Numbered from the stretch's first letter, positions 1 through 10,381 are shown. The stretch: DNA of 64,000 bases from Sterolibacterium sp. (GCA_028713555.1 JAQTOA010000002.1:207482-271481), one strand, 5' to 3'. A program made the numbers and translations. The notes: generated by a model not told the origin, from the sequence alone.

Positions 1-179
1 AACGGCGGGCTTTCACCGGGACTTGGCGATAACTGAACTTCCAGAGGAAATGCTGAGCTGTCTGGCATGGTTGGCTGCCACCAATCAAGATGAGTCAGGT
101 CTCCGATCAGGGCAAGATGGATCAACAGGGATGCCAGCAACGCCCAAGTAAAACGAGCCGAATAGCAATGCTTGGTCAT
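1..179 (-). CDS. partial CDS (N-terminus only), membrane-anchored protein, possibly DUF3108-like
   Basis: Reverse-strand reading from ATG at 179: MTKHCYSARFTWALLASLLIHLALIGDLTHLDWWQP...PLEVQLSPSPGESPP, one hydrophobic helix then a Pro-rich stretch; runs off the window edge. Confidence 0.4.
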   Translation of the reverse strand, partial: MTKHCYSARFTWALLASLLIHLALIGDLTHLDWWQPTMPDSSAFPLEVQLSPSPGESPP

Positions 180-205
180 CATGGGCGGGAAGCCGCGTCC
201 TGCTG

Positions 206-1429
206 TCAGGCTGCCAGCGATTGCACCCAGGCAATCTGTCTGGGCAGGCAGACGCTCTGCAAGTCATATTGCTTGCGGGCAAATTCGCGCGCATTGGCTC
301 CTAGCCGGATGCGTTCTGCGGGGGAATCAAGCAACTCGCAGACCTGGTCCACCAATGCTTGCGGCGCAAAGAAATCTACCAGCCGTCCGGTCTCGTTGTG
401 GTTGATTGCCTCGTGCAGCGGCTGGGTGCTGCTGGCGACGATGGCACAGCCGACACTCATGGCTTCGAGCAGGCTCCAGCTCAGCACGAACGGATAGGTT
501 AGATAGACATGCACGGCCGACAATTGCAACAACAGGATGAAGTGCTGATAAGGGATATGCCCCAGGAAATGCACGCGCGAAAGGTCCAGCCGGTCTTTGA
601 CTTCATCCAGGAAAATATCCTTCCACTTGCTTCCTGCTGGCGGCTGTGCGCCATAGCTGACGCCGTCGGCGCCGACGATCAGCACCCGGGCATTGGGACG
701 ACGCTTGAGAAGCTCCGGCAGCGCGCGCATGAAAATGTGATAACCACGATACGGTTCGAGGTTGCGGTTAACGAAGGTGATGATCTCATCTGCTCGGGTC
801 AGCGTCAGCGCCTTGTTCAGTGTCAGATTGGCTGCGGGGTTGGGCGCCACTGCAACGGTATCGATGCCATCGTGCACCACGGTGATTTTCGAGCGGAACG
901 GTTCCGGGAAAGTTGACGCCTGCCAGTGGGTGGGCGAAATTCCGGCATCGGCAATCTCGAAATGGAGCAGATTGTTGACGTTTTTCAGCCGCAGGCGGCA
1001 GATATCGCCAGCGTCCTCCGGCTTGAACTCCGGGTCAAAGTCGACATCGGCTCCGGTCGAGTGATAAAAGAATTCGCAGTAGATGCCCAGCCGCGCTTGC
1101 GGCCAGACGTCCTTGAGAAACAGGCTCTCGCCCCAGCCGGGGTGGGCAACGATCACATCGGGAATAAAACCCTGCTGCTTGAGTCGCAAGGCGGCGCGGA
1201 ACGCCAACTCTCCACGGATCACCTTGGTTTCGATGTCCGACACCCAAGGATGCACGGTCGGACTGGTGCCGCGCGTTGGCTGGTAGGCGACCAGCCGAAC
1301 ACCTTGCCACTCTGCAGGCGCCTGCTTTTGCATGGTGAACGCCACCGCCTCGTGACCCAGCTTAACCAGCGCCGGCACCAGGAACTTGAATTGACCCGGG
1401 AAGTTCTGATGAACGAAAAGTATCCGCAT
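206..1429 (-). CDS. glycosyltransferase (GT4-like)
   Basis: MRILFVHQNFPGQFKFLVPALVKLGHEAVAFT N-terminus; C-terminal SWSLLEAMSVGCAIVASSTQPLHEAI...G donor-site pattern. Confidence 0.85.
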   Translation of the reverse strand: MRILFVHQNFPGQFKFLVPALVKLGHEAVAFTMQKQAPAEWQGVRLVAYQPTRGTSPTVHPWVSDIETKVIRGELAFRAALRLKQQGFIPDVIVAHPGWGESLFLKDVWPQARLGIYCEFFYHSTGADVDFDPEFKPEDAGDICRLRLKNVNNLLHFEIADAGISPTHWQASTFPEPFRSKITVVHDGIDTVAVAPNPAANLTLNKALTLTRADEIITFVNRNLEPYRGYHIFMRALPELLKRRPNARVLIVGADGVSYGAQPPAGSKWKDIFLDEVKDRLDLSRVHFLGHIPYQHFILLLQLSAVHVYLTYPFVLSWSLLEAMSVGCAIVASSTQPLHEAINHNETGRLVDFFAPQALVDQVCELLDSPAERIRLGANAREFARKQYDLQSVCLPRQIAWVQSLAA

Positions 1430-1598
1430 TGTTGAAGTTATTGGATCCTGCCCGTGGGCAATCCTCAGCTAGAATCGATCCATTGATTTGAGTTTAGATA
1501 ATGACTGCAATTATCGTCTTGCTGTTTCCTACTGTCGAGTTGATCACCTTGGTCTCCAGTCTTTCTGGTGCGATCCGGTCCATGCGAGGTGTGTCGCC

Positions 1599-2663
1599 TT
1601 GAAGCGTTCCGACAAGCTATTCGCGCACCGGCTGATCGCTTGGCACAAGCAGCATGGCCGCCACGATCTACCTTGGCAGCAAACCACCGATCCTTACCGC
1701 ATCTGGTTGTCGGAAATCATGCTGCAGCAGACCCAGGTTGCCAGCGTCATTTCCTATTATCGACGTTTTCTGGCGCGCTACCCGAGCTTGCAGGAGTTGG
1801 CCGCCGCACCGCTGGAAGACGTCATGAGCTTGTGGAGTGGCCTCGGCTACTATGCACGGGCACGTAATCTGCACTGCTGCGCGCGAATTCTCATCTCCCG
1901 GCATGGCGGCAAGTTTCCGGCTGAGCCAGACCTTATCGCACAGCTACCGGGCATTGGCCGCTCCACAGCCCATGCGATAGCCGTATTCAGCAACGGCGCT
2001 CGCGCCGCCATCCTCGACGGCAACGTCAAGCGCGTGTTATGTCGCGCATTCGGCATCGAGGGGTTTCCGGGAACGGCGGTAGTGGAAAAAAACTTGTGGA
2101 CTTTGGCGGAATCACTGCTCCCGCGATCCGAAGTGGCAACTTACATCCAGGCACAGATGGATTTAGGCGCCACCGTCTGCACACGCAGGCAGCCGCGTTG
2201 CCTGATTTCCGCAGACAGCTGTCCGTTAACGGATATCTGTGTTGCGCGCAACTCGGGGCGCATCGCGGAACTACCGGCAAGGCGTCCGCGCAAGCTACTG
2301 CCTCAGCGTCGTATACGCCTGCTGCTGGTTGTCGACGCGGGTCGAGTCCTACTTGAACGGCGCCCGCCAAGCGGCATCTGGGGCGGCTTGCTGAGCCTGC
2401 CGGAACTTGCCGAAGGTGACGATCCGCTGGCCTATGCAGCGTATGCGCTAAGCTGCGAGGTGACGCCTGTCATTGCCCTGCAACCGCTGAAACATAATTT
2501 CACGCATTTTCGACTGACCATGCTGCCCCTGTCGGCTGAAGTCAAACGGTTCACGCATCTGACCGATGCTGCGAGATATTGCTGGCTGGGACGCGAAGAA
2601 ATTGACGCGGCGGCACTGCCGACACCCATCCGCAAAATTCTTGAAGCTTTTTTCAGTCAATAA
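1599..2663 (+). CDS. mutY: A/G-specific adenine glycosylase MutY
   Basis: PWQQTTDPYRIWLSEIMLQQTQV, HhH LPGIGRSTAHAIAVF, C-x6-C-x2-C-x5-C-like cluster region, Nudix-like C-terminus; TTG start inferred (longer ORF from 1488). Confidence 0.88.
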   Translation: MKRSDKLFAHRLIAWHKQHGRHDLPWQQTTDPYRIWLSEIMLQQTQVASVISYYRRFLARYPSLQELAAAPLEDVMSLWSGLGYYARARNLHCCARILISRHGGKFPAEPDLIAQLPGIGRSTAHAIAVFSNGARAAILDGNVKRVLCRAFGIEGFPGTAVVEKNLWTLAESLLPRSEVATYIQAQMDLGATVCTRRQPRCLISADSCPLTDICVARNSGRIAELPARRPRKLLPQRRIRLLLVVDAGRVLLERRPPSGIWGGLLSLPELAEGDDPLAYAAYALSCEVTPVIALQPLKHNFTHFRLTMLPLSAEVKRFTHLTDAARYCWLGREEIDAAALPTPIRKILEAFFSQ

Positions 2664-2706
2664 CCAAACCAGGCATGTTTGATTTGCTGGTATGAATGCA
2701 GCGCCT

Positions 2707-3573
2707 TCATGCGGTCAGCAGCGCCCGATGGCGCACCAGCACTTGCGCCAGCGCCGGTTCGAGTTCTCTGAAGTGCCGCGCCAGGCGTTCGGCGAGATAT
2801 ACCGAACGATGCTGGCCGCCAGTGCAGCCCAAGGCGACACTAAGGTAGGAACGCGAATCGCGAATATAGGCGGGCAGCCAGTCTGCGATAAAACGGCGGA
2901 TATCTTCGAGCATGCGCGCAACTTCGGGCTGTGCTTCGAGAAATTCGACCACTGGCGCATCACGGCCGGTTAACGAGCGCAGCAGCGGGTCATAGTGCGG
3001 ATTGGGCAGGCAGCGGATATCGAAAACCAGGTCGGCGTCGAGCGGTAAGCCGTGCTTGTAACCGAATGACTCGAACAACAGGACAAGCGTAGCGCTTGTC
3101 GACTGGGCGTTAAGCGCGACGAAATCCCTGACGAAGGCGCGTAATGCGTTGGGGTGCAGATTGCTGGTGTCGATATGATGGCCAAGCCCGGCGATGTTCT
3201 CCAATCCCTCACGTTCGCGAACGAGCGACTCAGCCAGGGTTTGGGTTTGGTCGGTCAGCGGATGCCGCCGGCGGGTTTCCGAGAAGCGCTGGATTAATAC
3301 ATCGTCGCGGGCATCAAGGAAAATGAAGCGTGACTCAATGCCGCGTTTGTGCAGGTCGCGCAATTGTGCCGGCAAACCCGCGATGCTGGCACCGCCGCGC
3401 ATATCCACCGCCACCGCCACGCAAGCATATCCCTCGCCGCGCAACTGCTCCACCAACTGCGGCAACAGTGGCGCCGGCAGATTATCGACACAGTAATAGC
3501 CAGCATCCTCCAGCACGTTGAGGGCGATGCTCTTGCCGGAACCGGACAAACCGCTGATCAGAATCAATTGCAT
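2707..3573 (-). CDS. rapZ: RNase adapter protein RapZ (P-loop nucleotide-binding)
   Basis: MQLILISGLSGSGKSIALNVLEDAGYYCVDNLP ... ALGCTGGQHRSVYLAERL. Confidence 0.93.
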   Translation of the reverse strand: MQLILISGLSGSGKSIALNVLEDAGYYCVDNLPAPLLPQLVEQLRGEGYACVAVAVDMRGGASIAGLPAQLRDLHKRGIESRFIFLDARDDVLIQRFSETRRRHPLTDQTQTLAESLVREREGLENIAGLGHHIDTSNLHPNALRAFVRDFVALNAQSTSATLVLLFESFGYKHGLPLDADLVFDIRCLPNPHYDPLLRSLTGRDAPVVEFLEAQPEVARMLEDIRRFIADWLPAYIRDSRSYLSVALGCTGGQHRSVYLAERLARHFRELEPALAQVLVRHRALLTA

Positions 3574-3667
3574 GGATGCAAGCATAGCCAATCCCGGCCC
3601 AACTGTCATTCTTGGTGCAGTTACCATGGACGGCCGGGGGTAAAACGTGCTATGCTTCGCACCCTAC

Positions 3668-3744
3668 GCGCCCGTAGCTCAGATGGATAGAGTGCCACCC
3701 TCCGAAGGTGGAAGTCGCACGTTCGAATCGTGTCGGGCGCGCCA
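3668..3744 (+). tRNA. tRNA-Arg (CCG)
   Basis: GCGCCCG...CGGGCGC acceptor pairing, CCACC-CTCCGAA-GGTGG anticodon arm, GTTCGAATC T-loop, encoded CCA. Confidence 0.95.
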
Positions 3745-3904
3745 AATGCTTGGCCGTCTCTCCCCTTAATTGTTTCGTCTTCTGTGTTGGGGGTCGTATG
3801 ATGCCTGCCCTCAGGCACGGGCGTATCAGGATGCAACGGAAAGTTGGGCAAGTCGATGCAAATGCGCTTCATCATCCAAGATGAAGTTATTGGAGAATTA
3901 ACGG

Positions 3905-4117
3905 ATGTTCATCATAGTGAAGTACTTGTCGGCCCTTTTAGGCGCAATTTTTTGGTTTATTTTGATGCCAAGCTACACCTCGGGAACCATATTATTGCTT
4001 TGCCTGATCATCACCGTAGTAATTATTGTGGACGAGCGACGCAGCAACGCTCGAGCTGCTCAAAAGCGGCCAGTTAATAGCGCCAATAAGGAGCAAAACC
4101 CGACGAATAGGGGATAG
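3905..4117 (+). CDS. small membrane protein, hypothetical
   Basis: 70-aa ORF with two hydrophobic segments, GGAG about 10 nt upstream of ATG. Confidence 0.35.
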   Translation: MFIIVKYLSALLGAIFWFILMPSYTSGTILLLCLIITVVIIVDERRSNARAAQKRPVNSANKEQNPTNRG

Positions 4118-4261
4118 CAACAGTGAAGTCGGTTTGCCTGAGAATCATTCAAAAGTAATCGGCTAACTGCGGTTTTCGGAATCAAAGCGGTCATCCTAAT
4201 CGCTCCTAGCGGGCGAATATGGCGGGTGTCAAATTCAGTTTTTCAAGAAGCTCTCATAAGA

Positions 4262-5146
4262 ATGACTTTCCGTCTCCCATACTTGGTTTTTCTCGTTACC
4301 CTGTTGCTGGGCGCCTGTGCGACTCCGCCCACGCCGTTACCGGTTGCCACGCCGCAAACGCGGCCGGCACCCAAGATTGCCTTGGTGCTGGGCGGCGGCG
4401 CGATGCGTGGGTTTGCCCACGTCGGCGTAATCAAGGCGCTGGAAGTCCAAGGAATTGTGCCCGACATCGTGGTTGGCACCAGCGCCGGCGCGGTAGTTGG
4501 TGCGCTGTATGCCGCCGGCCACGGCGGTTTCGAACTGCAGAGGCTGGTGTTGCAGATGGAGGAAGGACAATTTTCCGATTGGTCTCTGCCCGACCGCGGG
4601 GTGATCAAAGGCGAGGCGCTGCAGAACTTCGTCAACAATGCAGTCGGCCAGCGCCCTCTGGAAAAGCTTGGCAAACTCTTGGCGGTGGTCGCCACGGATT
4701 TGCAAAGCGGCGAGCCGGTGGTGTTCCGCAGCGGCAATACCGGCATGGCGGTACGCGCCTCAAGCAGCGTGCCGGGATTGTTCCAACCGGTCGCCATCAA
4801 TGGTCGCGAGTATGTCGATGGCGGCCTGGTCAGTCCGGTGCCGGTGCATATCGCCCGCATGCTGGGCGCGGATTTTGTCATCGCCGTCGACATTTCAGCC
4901 AAGCCGCAATATGGCAAGACGCAAAGCACCATCGACGTACTGATGCAGACTTTCTCGATCATGGGTCAGACGATCAGCCGGCATGAACTGCCCGAAGCCG
5001 ACATTGTGATTCGTCCCCATACGCCGGAGATCAATCCGACGGATTTTCAGGGCAGGCATCTGGCAGTGCTGGAGGGGGAAAAGGCAGTCGCCGTGACACT
5101 GCCAGAATTGAAAGCCAGGTTGGCCAAGCTACGCGAAGCGCGTTAA
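4262..5146 (+). CDS. patatin-like phospholipase, putative lipoprotein (RssA-like)
   Basis: Lipobox LLLGACATP; GGGAMRGFAHVGVIKALE, GTSAGAVVGALYAAG, DGGLVSPVPV. Confidence 0.88.
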   Translation: MTFRLPYLVFLVTLLLGACATPPTPLPVATPQTRPAPKIALVLGGGAMRGFAHVGVIKALEVQGIVPDIVVGTSAGAVVGALYAAGHGGFELQRLVLQMEEGQFSDWSLPDRGVIKGEALQNFVNNAVGQRPLEKLGKLLAVVATDLQSGEPVVFRSGNTGMAVRASSSVPGLFQPVAINGREYVDGGLVSPVPVHIARMLGADFVIAVDISAKPQYGKTQSTIDVLMQTFSIMGQTISRHELPEADIVIRPHTPEINPTDFQGRHLAVLEGEKAVAVTLPELKARLAKLREAR

Positions 5147-5148
5147 GC

Positions 5149-5718
5149 CTATTCGGCAGCTATCCGCCGGGCGCCATTGAAGCGCTTGCCCCAATAGCTT
5201 CCGCGCATGTCCTCGACACGGACTTCACCACCGCTGGCCGGGGCATGCACGAAGAGGTGGTCGCCGAGATAAATACCCACATGAGAGAAAGTGCGGCGCA
5301 TGGTGTTGAAGAACACTAGATCGCCCGGTTGGAGTTCATCCTTTTTCACTGCTTCACCGGTCTTGCTCATTGCCCGCGCATTGTGCGGCAGGATCAGCCC
5401 AAGTCCCTCGCGAAAGACGTGGCTGACAAAGCCGCTGCAATCGAAACCGGTTTCCGGTGATGTGCCGCCGCGTCGATAGCGGATGCCGACCAACTCAAGT
5501 GCCCCGCTAACGGCCTCATTGGCGTTGATGCTGGCACGTTCCAACAGCGAAGTGGCTTCCTTGAGCTGAATGTCCAGCGTCTGCGCGACGTGAGCGGAAG
5601 GCTCATCCGCGCAGGCTGGACCGGAGATCTGGCAGAGCAAGCTGGCAAGCAACAGCGCGCCAGCGCGGCTTAGAGGGGATTGGGAAAACATGGGTAGCGC
5701 ACTATAACCGCCACCCAA
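5149..5718 (-). CDS. NlpC/P60 family (C40) peptidase
   Basis: GIRYRRGGTSPETGFDCSGFVSHVF ... FSHVGIYLGDHLFVHAP. Confidence 0.9.
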   Translation of the reverse strand: MGGGYSALPMFSQSPLSRAGALLLASLLCQISGPACADEPSAHVAQTLDIQLKEATSLLERASINANEAVSGALELVGIRYRRGGTSPETGFDCSGFVSHVFREGLGLILPHNARAMSKTGEAVKKDELQPGDLVFFNTMRRTFSHVGIYLGDHLFVHAPASGGEVRVEDMRGSYWGKRFNGARRIAAE

Positions 5719-5825
5719 CTTGGTGTAAACCCCTCTTCGTTCAGCTTTTTGTCAGTTTTGCCTGCGTATAATCAGTCGGCATTTGTTCACCAGAACAGTG
5801 TTGATTCGTCATAAAGGGGTGCTGC

Positions 5826-6830
5826 GTGAACTTCAAGGCTTACCTGATCAACCAGGAAGATGGCAGGGTGGTTAGCCGTTTTGCTGACATGAACGAGGAT
5901 CAACTCGATCCGGGCGAGGTAACGATCCGGGTTGTCTATTCCAGCGTTAACTACAAGGACGCCTTGGCTGTGACCGGCGCCGGCAAGATCATCCGGCGTT
6001 TTCCCTGCATCGGTGGCATCGATCTCGCCGGCACAGTGACCGGCAGTCGCGATCCGCGCTTTGGCAAGGGTGACGCAGTGCTCGCCACCAGCTACGACAT
6101 CGGCGTCGCCCATCATGGCGGCTATGCCGAAACCGCGCGGTTGCCGGCGGACTGGGTGGTGAAGCTGCCGGCTGGCATGAGCCTGAAGGAAGCGATGGCG
6201 CACGGCACTGCCGGCTTTACCGCGGGCCTGGCTGTGATACGCATGGAAACCAACGGACTCAGGCCCGGCAACGGGCCGGTGATTGTCAGTGGTGCAACCG
6301 GTGGCGTCGGCAGTATCGCCATCCAGATTTTGACCAAGCTAAACTATAAAGTGACCGCATTGACGGGCAAAGCCGAGCAAAGCAACTATCTCAAGGAGAT
6401 CGGCGCCAGCGAAGTGATGCTGCGTTCCTCGCTCGACCTGACCAAGATCAAATCCTTAGACCGCACCACTTGGGCCGGCGCGATAGACAATCTGGGCGGC
6501 GAAGTGCTGGCCTGGATGGCCAGCACCATGCAGATCAGCGGCACCTTAGCGAGCATTGGACTAGCCGCCAGCCATACGCTGAATACCACGGTGATGCCAT
6601 TCATCCTACGCGGTGTAAGCCTCTTGGGCGTCGATTCTGTGAACTGCCCAATGCCGCAACGTGCCGAGGTCTGGCGGCGCCTTGCCAGCGACATGCGCCC
6701 GCAGCATCTGGAGCAGATGACGCGCACAATTGCCTTTGACCAGTTGCCAGACGTATTCGATGATTTCATCAAGGGCCGTGCCAAAGGCCGCGTCGTTGTC
6801 GCCATCGGGGAGCTTGAATCACAAAGATAA
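5826..6830 (+). CDS. acuI: acrylyl-CoA reductase-like MDR oxidoreductase (YhdH/AcuI)
   Basis: YSSVNYKDALAVTGAGKIIRRFPCIGGIDLAGTV, VSGATGGVGSIAIQIL. Confidence 0.85.
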   Translation: MNFKAYLINQEDGRVVSRFADMNEDQLDPGEVTIRVVYSSVNYKDALAVTGAGKIIRRFPCIGGIDLAGTVTGSRDPRFGKGDAVLATSYDIGVAHHGGYAETARLPADWVVKLPAGMSLKEAMAHGTAGFTAGLAVIRMETNGLRPGNGPVIVSGATGGVGSIAIQILTKLNYKVTALTGKAEQSNYLKEIGASEVMLRSSLDLTKIKSLDRTTWAGAIDNLGGEVLAWMASTMQISGTLASIGLAASHTLNTTVMPFILRGVSLLGVDSVNCPMPQRAEVWRRLASDMRPQHLEQMTRTIAFDQLPDVFDDFIKGRAKGRVVVAIGELESQR

Positions 6831-6840
6831 TGGAGGAGAC

Positions 6841-8736
6841 ATGAGCACTTATCAGGATTTCTACCAGCGTTCAATCAAGCAGCCGGACATTTTTTGGGCG
6901 GAGGAAGCCAAACTTATTGATTGGCACAAGCCGCCGCAACAGATCCTTGACTTCTCACGCCCCCCCTTCGCCAAGTGGTTTGTCGGTGGCGAGACCAATC
7001 TTTGCTACAATGCCGTCGATCGCCACGCCACGACGCGCCCCGATGCGCGCGCCTTGATCTATCTATCCAGCGAGACCAACGAAGAGAAGATCTACAGCTA
7101 TGCCGAGTTGAAGCGCGAAGTGATGCGCATGGCGGCGGTCATGCAGAATCTCGGCGTCAAGCGCGGCGACCGCGTGTTGATCTATATGCCAATGATCGCC
7201 GAGGCGGCTTTCGCCATGCTGGCCTGTGCGCGCATCGGCGCCGTGCATTCGGTGGTCTTCGGCGGCTTTGCCGCAGCCTCGCTGGCGACGCGCATCGACG
7301 ACGCCAAGCCGGTACTGATGGTCACCGCCGATGCCGGCATGCGCGGCGCCAAGGCGGTTCCTTACAAGCACCTGGTGGATGAATCCTGCAAGCTGGCCAA
7401 GTTTCCGCCAGCCAAGGTGCTGATCGTCGATCGCGGCATCGACCGGGGCTTTCCCAAAGTCGTCGGGCGCGATGTCGATTACGCCGCCCTGCGCGCCCAG
7501 CACATGAATGCCGAGGTGCCGGTGGTCTGGCTGGAGAGCAACGAGCCCTCCTACATCCTGTACACCTCCGGCACCACCGGCAAACCCAAGGGCGTGCAGC
7601 GCGATGTCGGCGGCTACGCAGTGGCGCTGGCTTCGAGCATGAAGCACATCTATTGCGGCAAGGTTGGCGAGACGATGTTCACCACTTCCGACATTGGCTG
7701 GGTAGTCGGCCATTCCTACATCGTCTATGGGCCGTTGATCGCCGGCATGAGCAGCGTCATGTACGAAGGCACGCCGATCCGTCCCGACGCCGGCATCTGG
7801 TGGAAAATTGTTCAGGACTACCAGGCGACCGTGATGTTCTCGGCGCCGACGGCGATCCGCGTCCTGAAAAAACAGGACCCGGCCTTCCTGAAAAAATACG
7901 ACATCTCCAGCCTGCGCCACCTCTTCCTTGCTGGCGAGCCTCTCGACGAAACGACACATCAGTGGATCAGCAACGCGCTCGGTTTGCCGGTGATCGACCA
8001 TTACTGGCAAACGGAGAGCGGCTGGCCCATGCTCTCTTCCGCACCGGGGGTAGAAGAGACGCCGATCAAGTTCGGCTCGCCCTCCTTCGCCATGTACGGC
8101 TACGACCTGCGTCTGTTCCGTGAGGACGGCTCCGAGGCTGGCGCCGACGAGAAAGCCGTGGTTGCCGTCGTGCCGCCGTTGCCGCCGGGCTGCTTGTCCA
8201 CGGTATGGGGAGACGACGCACGATTCGTGTCCACCTATTTCACCCTGTTCAAGACGCCGCAAGTGTATTCCTCCTTCGACTGGGGCATTCGCGACAAAGA
8301 CGGCTATTACTTCATTCTCGGCCGCACCGACGACGTCATCAACGTCGCCGGCCATCGCCTTGGCACTCGCGAAATAGAAGAGGCGGTACAGGCGCATTCG
8401 GCCATCGCCGAGGTGGCAGTAGTTGGTGTTGCCGACCAGATCAAGGGACAGATGCCGATGGCCTTCGCGGTGGTCAAGGACGCGGCGCTGACGGCGACGC
8501 CTGAACTGCGCGCGGCATTGGAGAAAGAAGTGATGGCCAAGGTAGATGGCCTGCTCGGTGCCATCGCGCGGCCTGGGCGTGTCCATTTCCTCACCGGACT
8601 GCCCAAGACACGCTCGGGCAAGATGCTGCGCCGCTCAATCCAGGCGCTCGCCGAAGGCCGCGATCCAGGCGATCTCACCACCATCGACGACGCAAGTACG
8701 CTGGAGCAGATACGCCAGGCAGTGGCAGCAAAGTAA
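6841..8736 (+). CDS. prpE: propionate--CoA ligase
   Basis: YILYTSGTTGKPKGVQRDVGGYAVAL; HYWQTESGWPM; C-terminal GLPKTRSGKMLRRSIQ; GGAGGAG RBS before ATG 6841. Confidence 0.9.
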   Translation: MSTYQDFYQRSIKQPDIFWAEEAKLIDWHKPPQQILDFSRPPFAKWFVGGETNLCYNAVDRHATTRPDARALIYLSSETNEEKIYSYAELKREVMRMAAVMQNLGVKRGDRVLIYMPMIAEAAFAMLACARIGAVHSVVFGGFAAASLATRIDDAKPVLMVTADAGMRGAKAVPYKHLVDESCKLAKFPPAKVLIVDRGIDRGFPKVVGRDVDYAALRAQHMNAEVPVVWLESNEPSYILYTSGTTGKPKGVQRDVGGYAVALASSMKHIYCGKVGETMFTTSDIGWVVGHSYIVYGPLIAGMSSVMYEGTPIRPDAGIWWKIVQDYQATVMFSAPTAIRVLKKQDPAFLKKYDISSLRHLFLAGEPLDETTHQWISNALGLPVIDHYWQTESGWPMLSSAPGVEETPIKFGSPSFAMYGYDLRLFREDGSEAGADEKAVVAVVPPLPPGCLSTVWGDDARFVSTYFTLFKTPQVYSSFDWGIRDKDGYYFILGRTDDVINVAGHRLGTREIEEAVQAHSAIAEVAVVGVADQIKGQMPMAFAVVKDAALTATPELRAALEKEVMAKVDGLLGAIARPGRVHFLTGLPKTRSGKMLRRSIQALAEGRDPGDLTTIDDASTLEQIRQAVAAK

Positions 8737-8784
8737 CTATCACCATGCGCATGCCACTGTTTTCGGTTACAATTCGCGTCCTTC

Positions 8785-8861
8785 AGGCGCGTAGCTCAGC
8801 TGGTTAGAGCACTACCTTGACATGGTAGGGGTCGTTGGTTCGAGTCCAATCGCGCCTACCA
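8785..8861 (+). tRNA. tRNA-Val (GAC)
   Basis: AGGCGCG/CGCGCCT acceptor stem, CTACC-TTGACAT-GGTAG anticodon arm, GGTTCGAGTCC T-arm, encoded CCA. Confidence 0.95.
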
Positions 8862-8884
8862 AATTTCCTGAGGAAATTTGGTAG
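8856..8884. repeat. 29-bp perfect palindrome overlapping the 3' end of tRNA-Val
   Basis: CTACCAAATTTCCT-G-AGGAAATTTGGTAG. Confidence 0.97.
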
Positions 8885-8896
8885 CTCATGTCATAA

Positions 8897-8920
8897 AAAA
8901 GCCACCGCGAGGTGGCTTTT
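8897..8920. terminator. Rho-independent terminator (A-tract/T-tract flanked)
   Basis: AAAAGCCACC-GCGA-GGTGGCTTTT followed by TCGTTTTT. Confidence 0.85.
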
Positions 8921-8961
8921 TCGTTTTTCTAATTGTTGTTTAAGGACCCGGCTCACCCCAT

Positions 8962-10308
8962 CTATTCGGCAAGCGCAGCCAGCAACTTCTCATGGACGCC
9001 GCCGAAACCACCATTGCTCATCACCAGCACTTGATCATCCACCGCAGCGTTAGCGACAACAGCAGTCACTAACGCATCAAGATCATCAAACGTTCGTGCC
9101 TTTTCGCCGAGTGCCGCCAACACTGTAGCGGCATCCCACCCAAGATTATGCGCATAACAGAACACTGCCTCGGCATCAGCCAGGCTAGCCGATAGCTGCG
9201 CTTTCATGCTGCCTAGTTTCATGGTGTTGGAACGCGGCTCCAGCACTGCAATAATCCGTTTCCCGCCCACCCGCCCGCGCAAGCCCGCGATGGTCACTGC
9301 AATCGCCGTCGGGTGATGGGCAAAATCGTCATATATCGTCACCCCACGCACAGTGCCACGCAGTTCAAGGCGTCGTTTGACTCCTTGGAAACGCGCCAAG
9401 GCCTGAAGCGCCAAACTTGCCGGCACGCCGGCATGTTGTGCCGCCGCAATGGCGGCGATGGCATTGGCGCGGTTATGGGCTCCAGGCAAAGACAAGGTCG
9501 TACGACCTATCTGCCGCCCTGCTTGGCTGACTGTAAAGCTGCCATCGGTTTCAGCTTCACCTGCTTGCCAACCATCAGCGCCATTGAACCATGTCAGTGG
9601 CGTCCAGCAACCACGTGCAAAGACACGCTTCAGGGAAACCTCGGCAGCATTCGCGACGATCAGTCCGTTACTTGGCAAGGTTCGCACCAGATGGTGAAAT
9701 TGCGTCTCGATCGCTGCAAGATCAGGAAAAATGTCGGCATGATCAAACTCCAGATTGTTTAGGATAAGAGTCCGCGGCCGATAGTGAATAAATTTCGAGC
9801 GCTTGTCGCAAAAAGCTGTGTCATATTCGTCCGCTTCAATCACGAAGAAAGGCGAATCTGTCAGCCGGGCTGAAACCCCAAAATCTTGGGGCACACCACC
9901 CACCAAGAAGCTGGGGGTCAAACCGGCTTCTTCCATGATCCAAGCTAGCAGGGAGGTCGTTGTCGTCTTGCCGTGGGTACCGGCCACTCCCAATACCCAT
10001 TTACCCTGCAGGATATGCTCGGCAAGCCATTGCGGACCGGAGGTGTAAGGCCGGTTCCTGGCCAGAATTTCTTCCAGTAGCGGGTTGCCGCGCGAGATGG
10101 CATTGCCCACAATAAACAAGTCGGGCTGCAAATCAATCTGGTCAGCGTCGTATCCTTCAGACAGCGAGATACCCTGTTCCTTTAGTTGCGTGCTCATGGG
10201 TGGATAGACATTGGCATCGCAACCGCTGACACGGTGGCCGGCGCTCTGTGCAAGGAGCGCGATACCGCCCATGAACGTACCGCAAATGCCGAGGATATGA
10301 ATGTGCAT
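8962..10308 (-). CDS. mpl: UDP-N-acetylmuramate:L-alanyl-gamma-D-glutamyl-meso-diaminopimelate ligase
   Basis: MHIHILGICGTFMGGIALLAQSAGHRVSGCDANVYPPMS; GVAGTHGKTTTTSLLAWIMEEAG. Confidence 0.92.
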   Translation of the reverse strand: MHIHILGICGTFMGGIALLAQSAGHRVSGCDANVYPPMSTQLKEQGISLSEGYDADQIDLQPDLFIVGNAISRGNPLLEEILARNRPYTSGPQWLAEHILQGKWVLGVAGTHGKTTTTSLLAWIMEEAGLTPSFLVGGVPQDFGVSARLTDSPFFVIEADEYDTAFCDKRSKFIHYRPRTLILNNLEFDHADIFPDLAAIETQFHHLVRTLPSNGLIVANAAEVSLKRVFARGCWTPLTWFNGADGWQAGEAETDGSFTVSQAGRQIGRTTLSLPGAHNRANAIAAIAAAQHAGVPASLALQALARFQGVKRRLELRGTVRGVTIYDDFAHHPTAIAVTIAGLRGRVGGKRIIAVLEPRSNTMKLGSMKAQLSASLADAEAVFCYAHNLGWDAATVLAALGEKARTFDDLDALVTAVVANAAVDDQVLVMSNGGFGGVHEKLLAALAE

Positions 10309-10381
10309 GGAGTGGAAGAACAAGTGTGTAAAATGATCTACAAATTATAGTCGATCCCTCATACCACCTCGGCCATCCGCC

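Noticed and set aside
7063-8586. 507-aa minus-strand ORF
   Set aside because: Antisense shadow of prpE; no domain signature.
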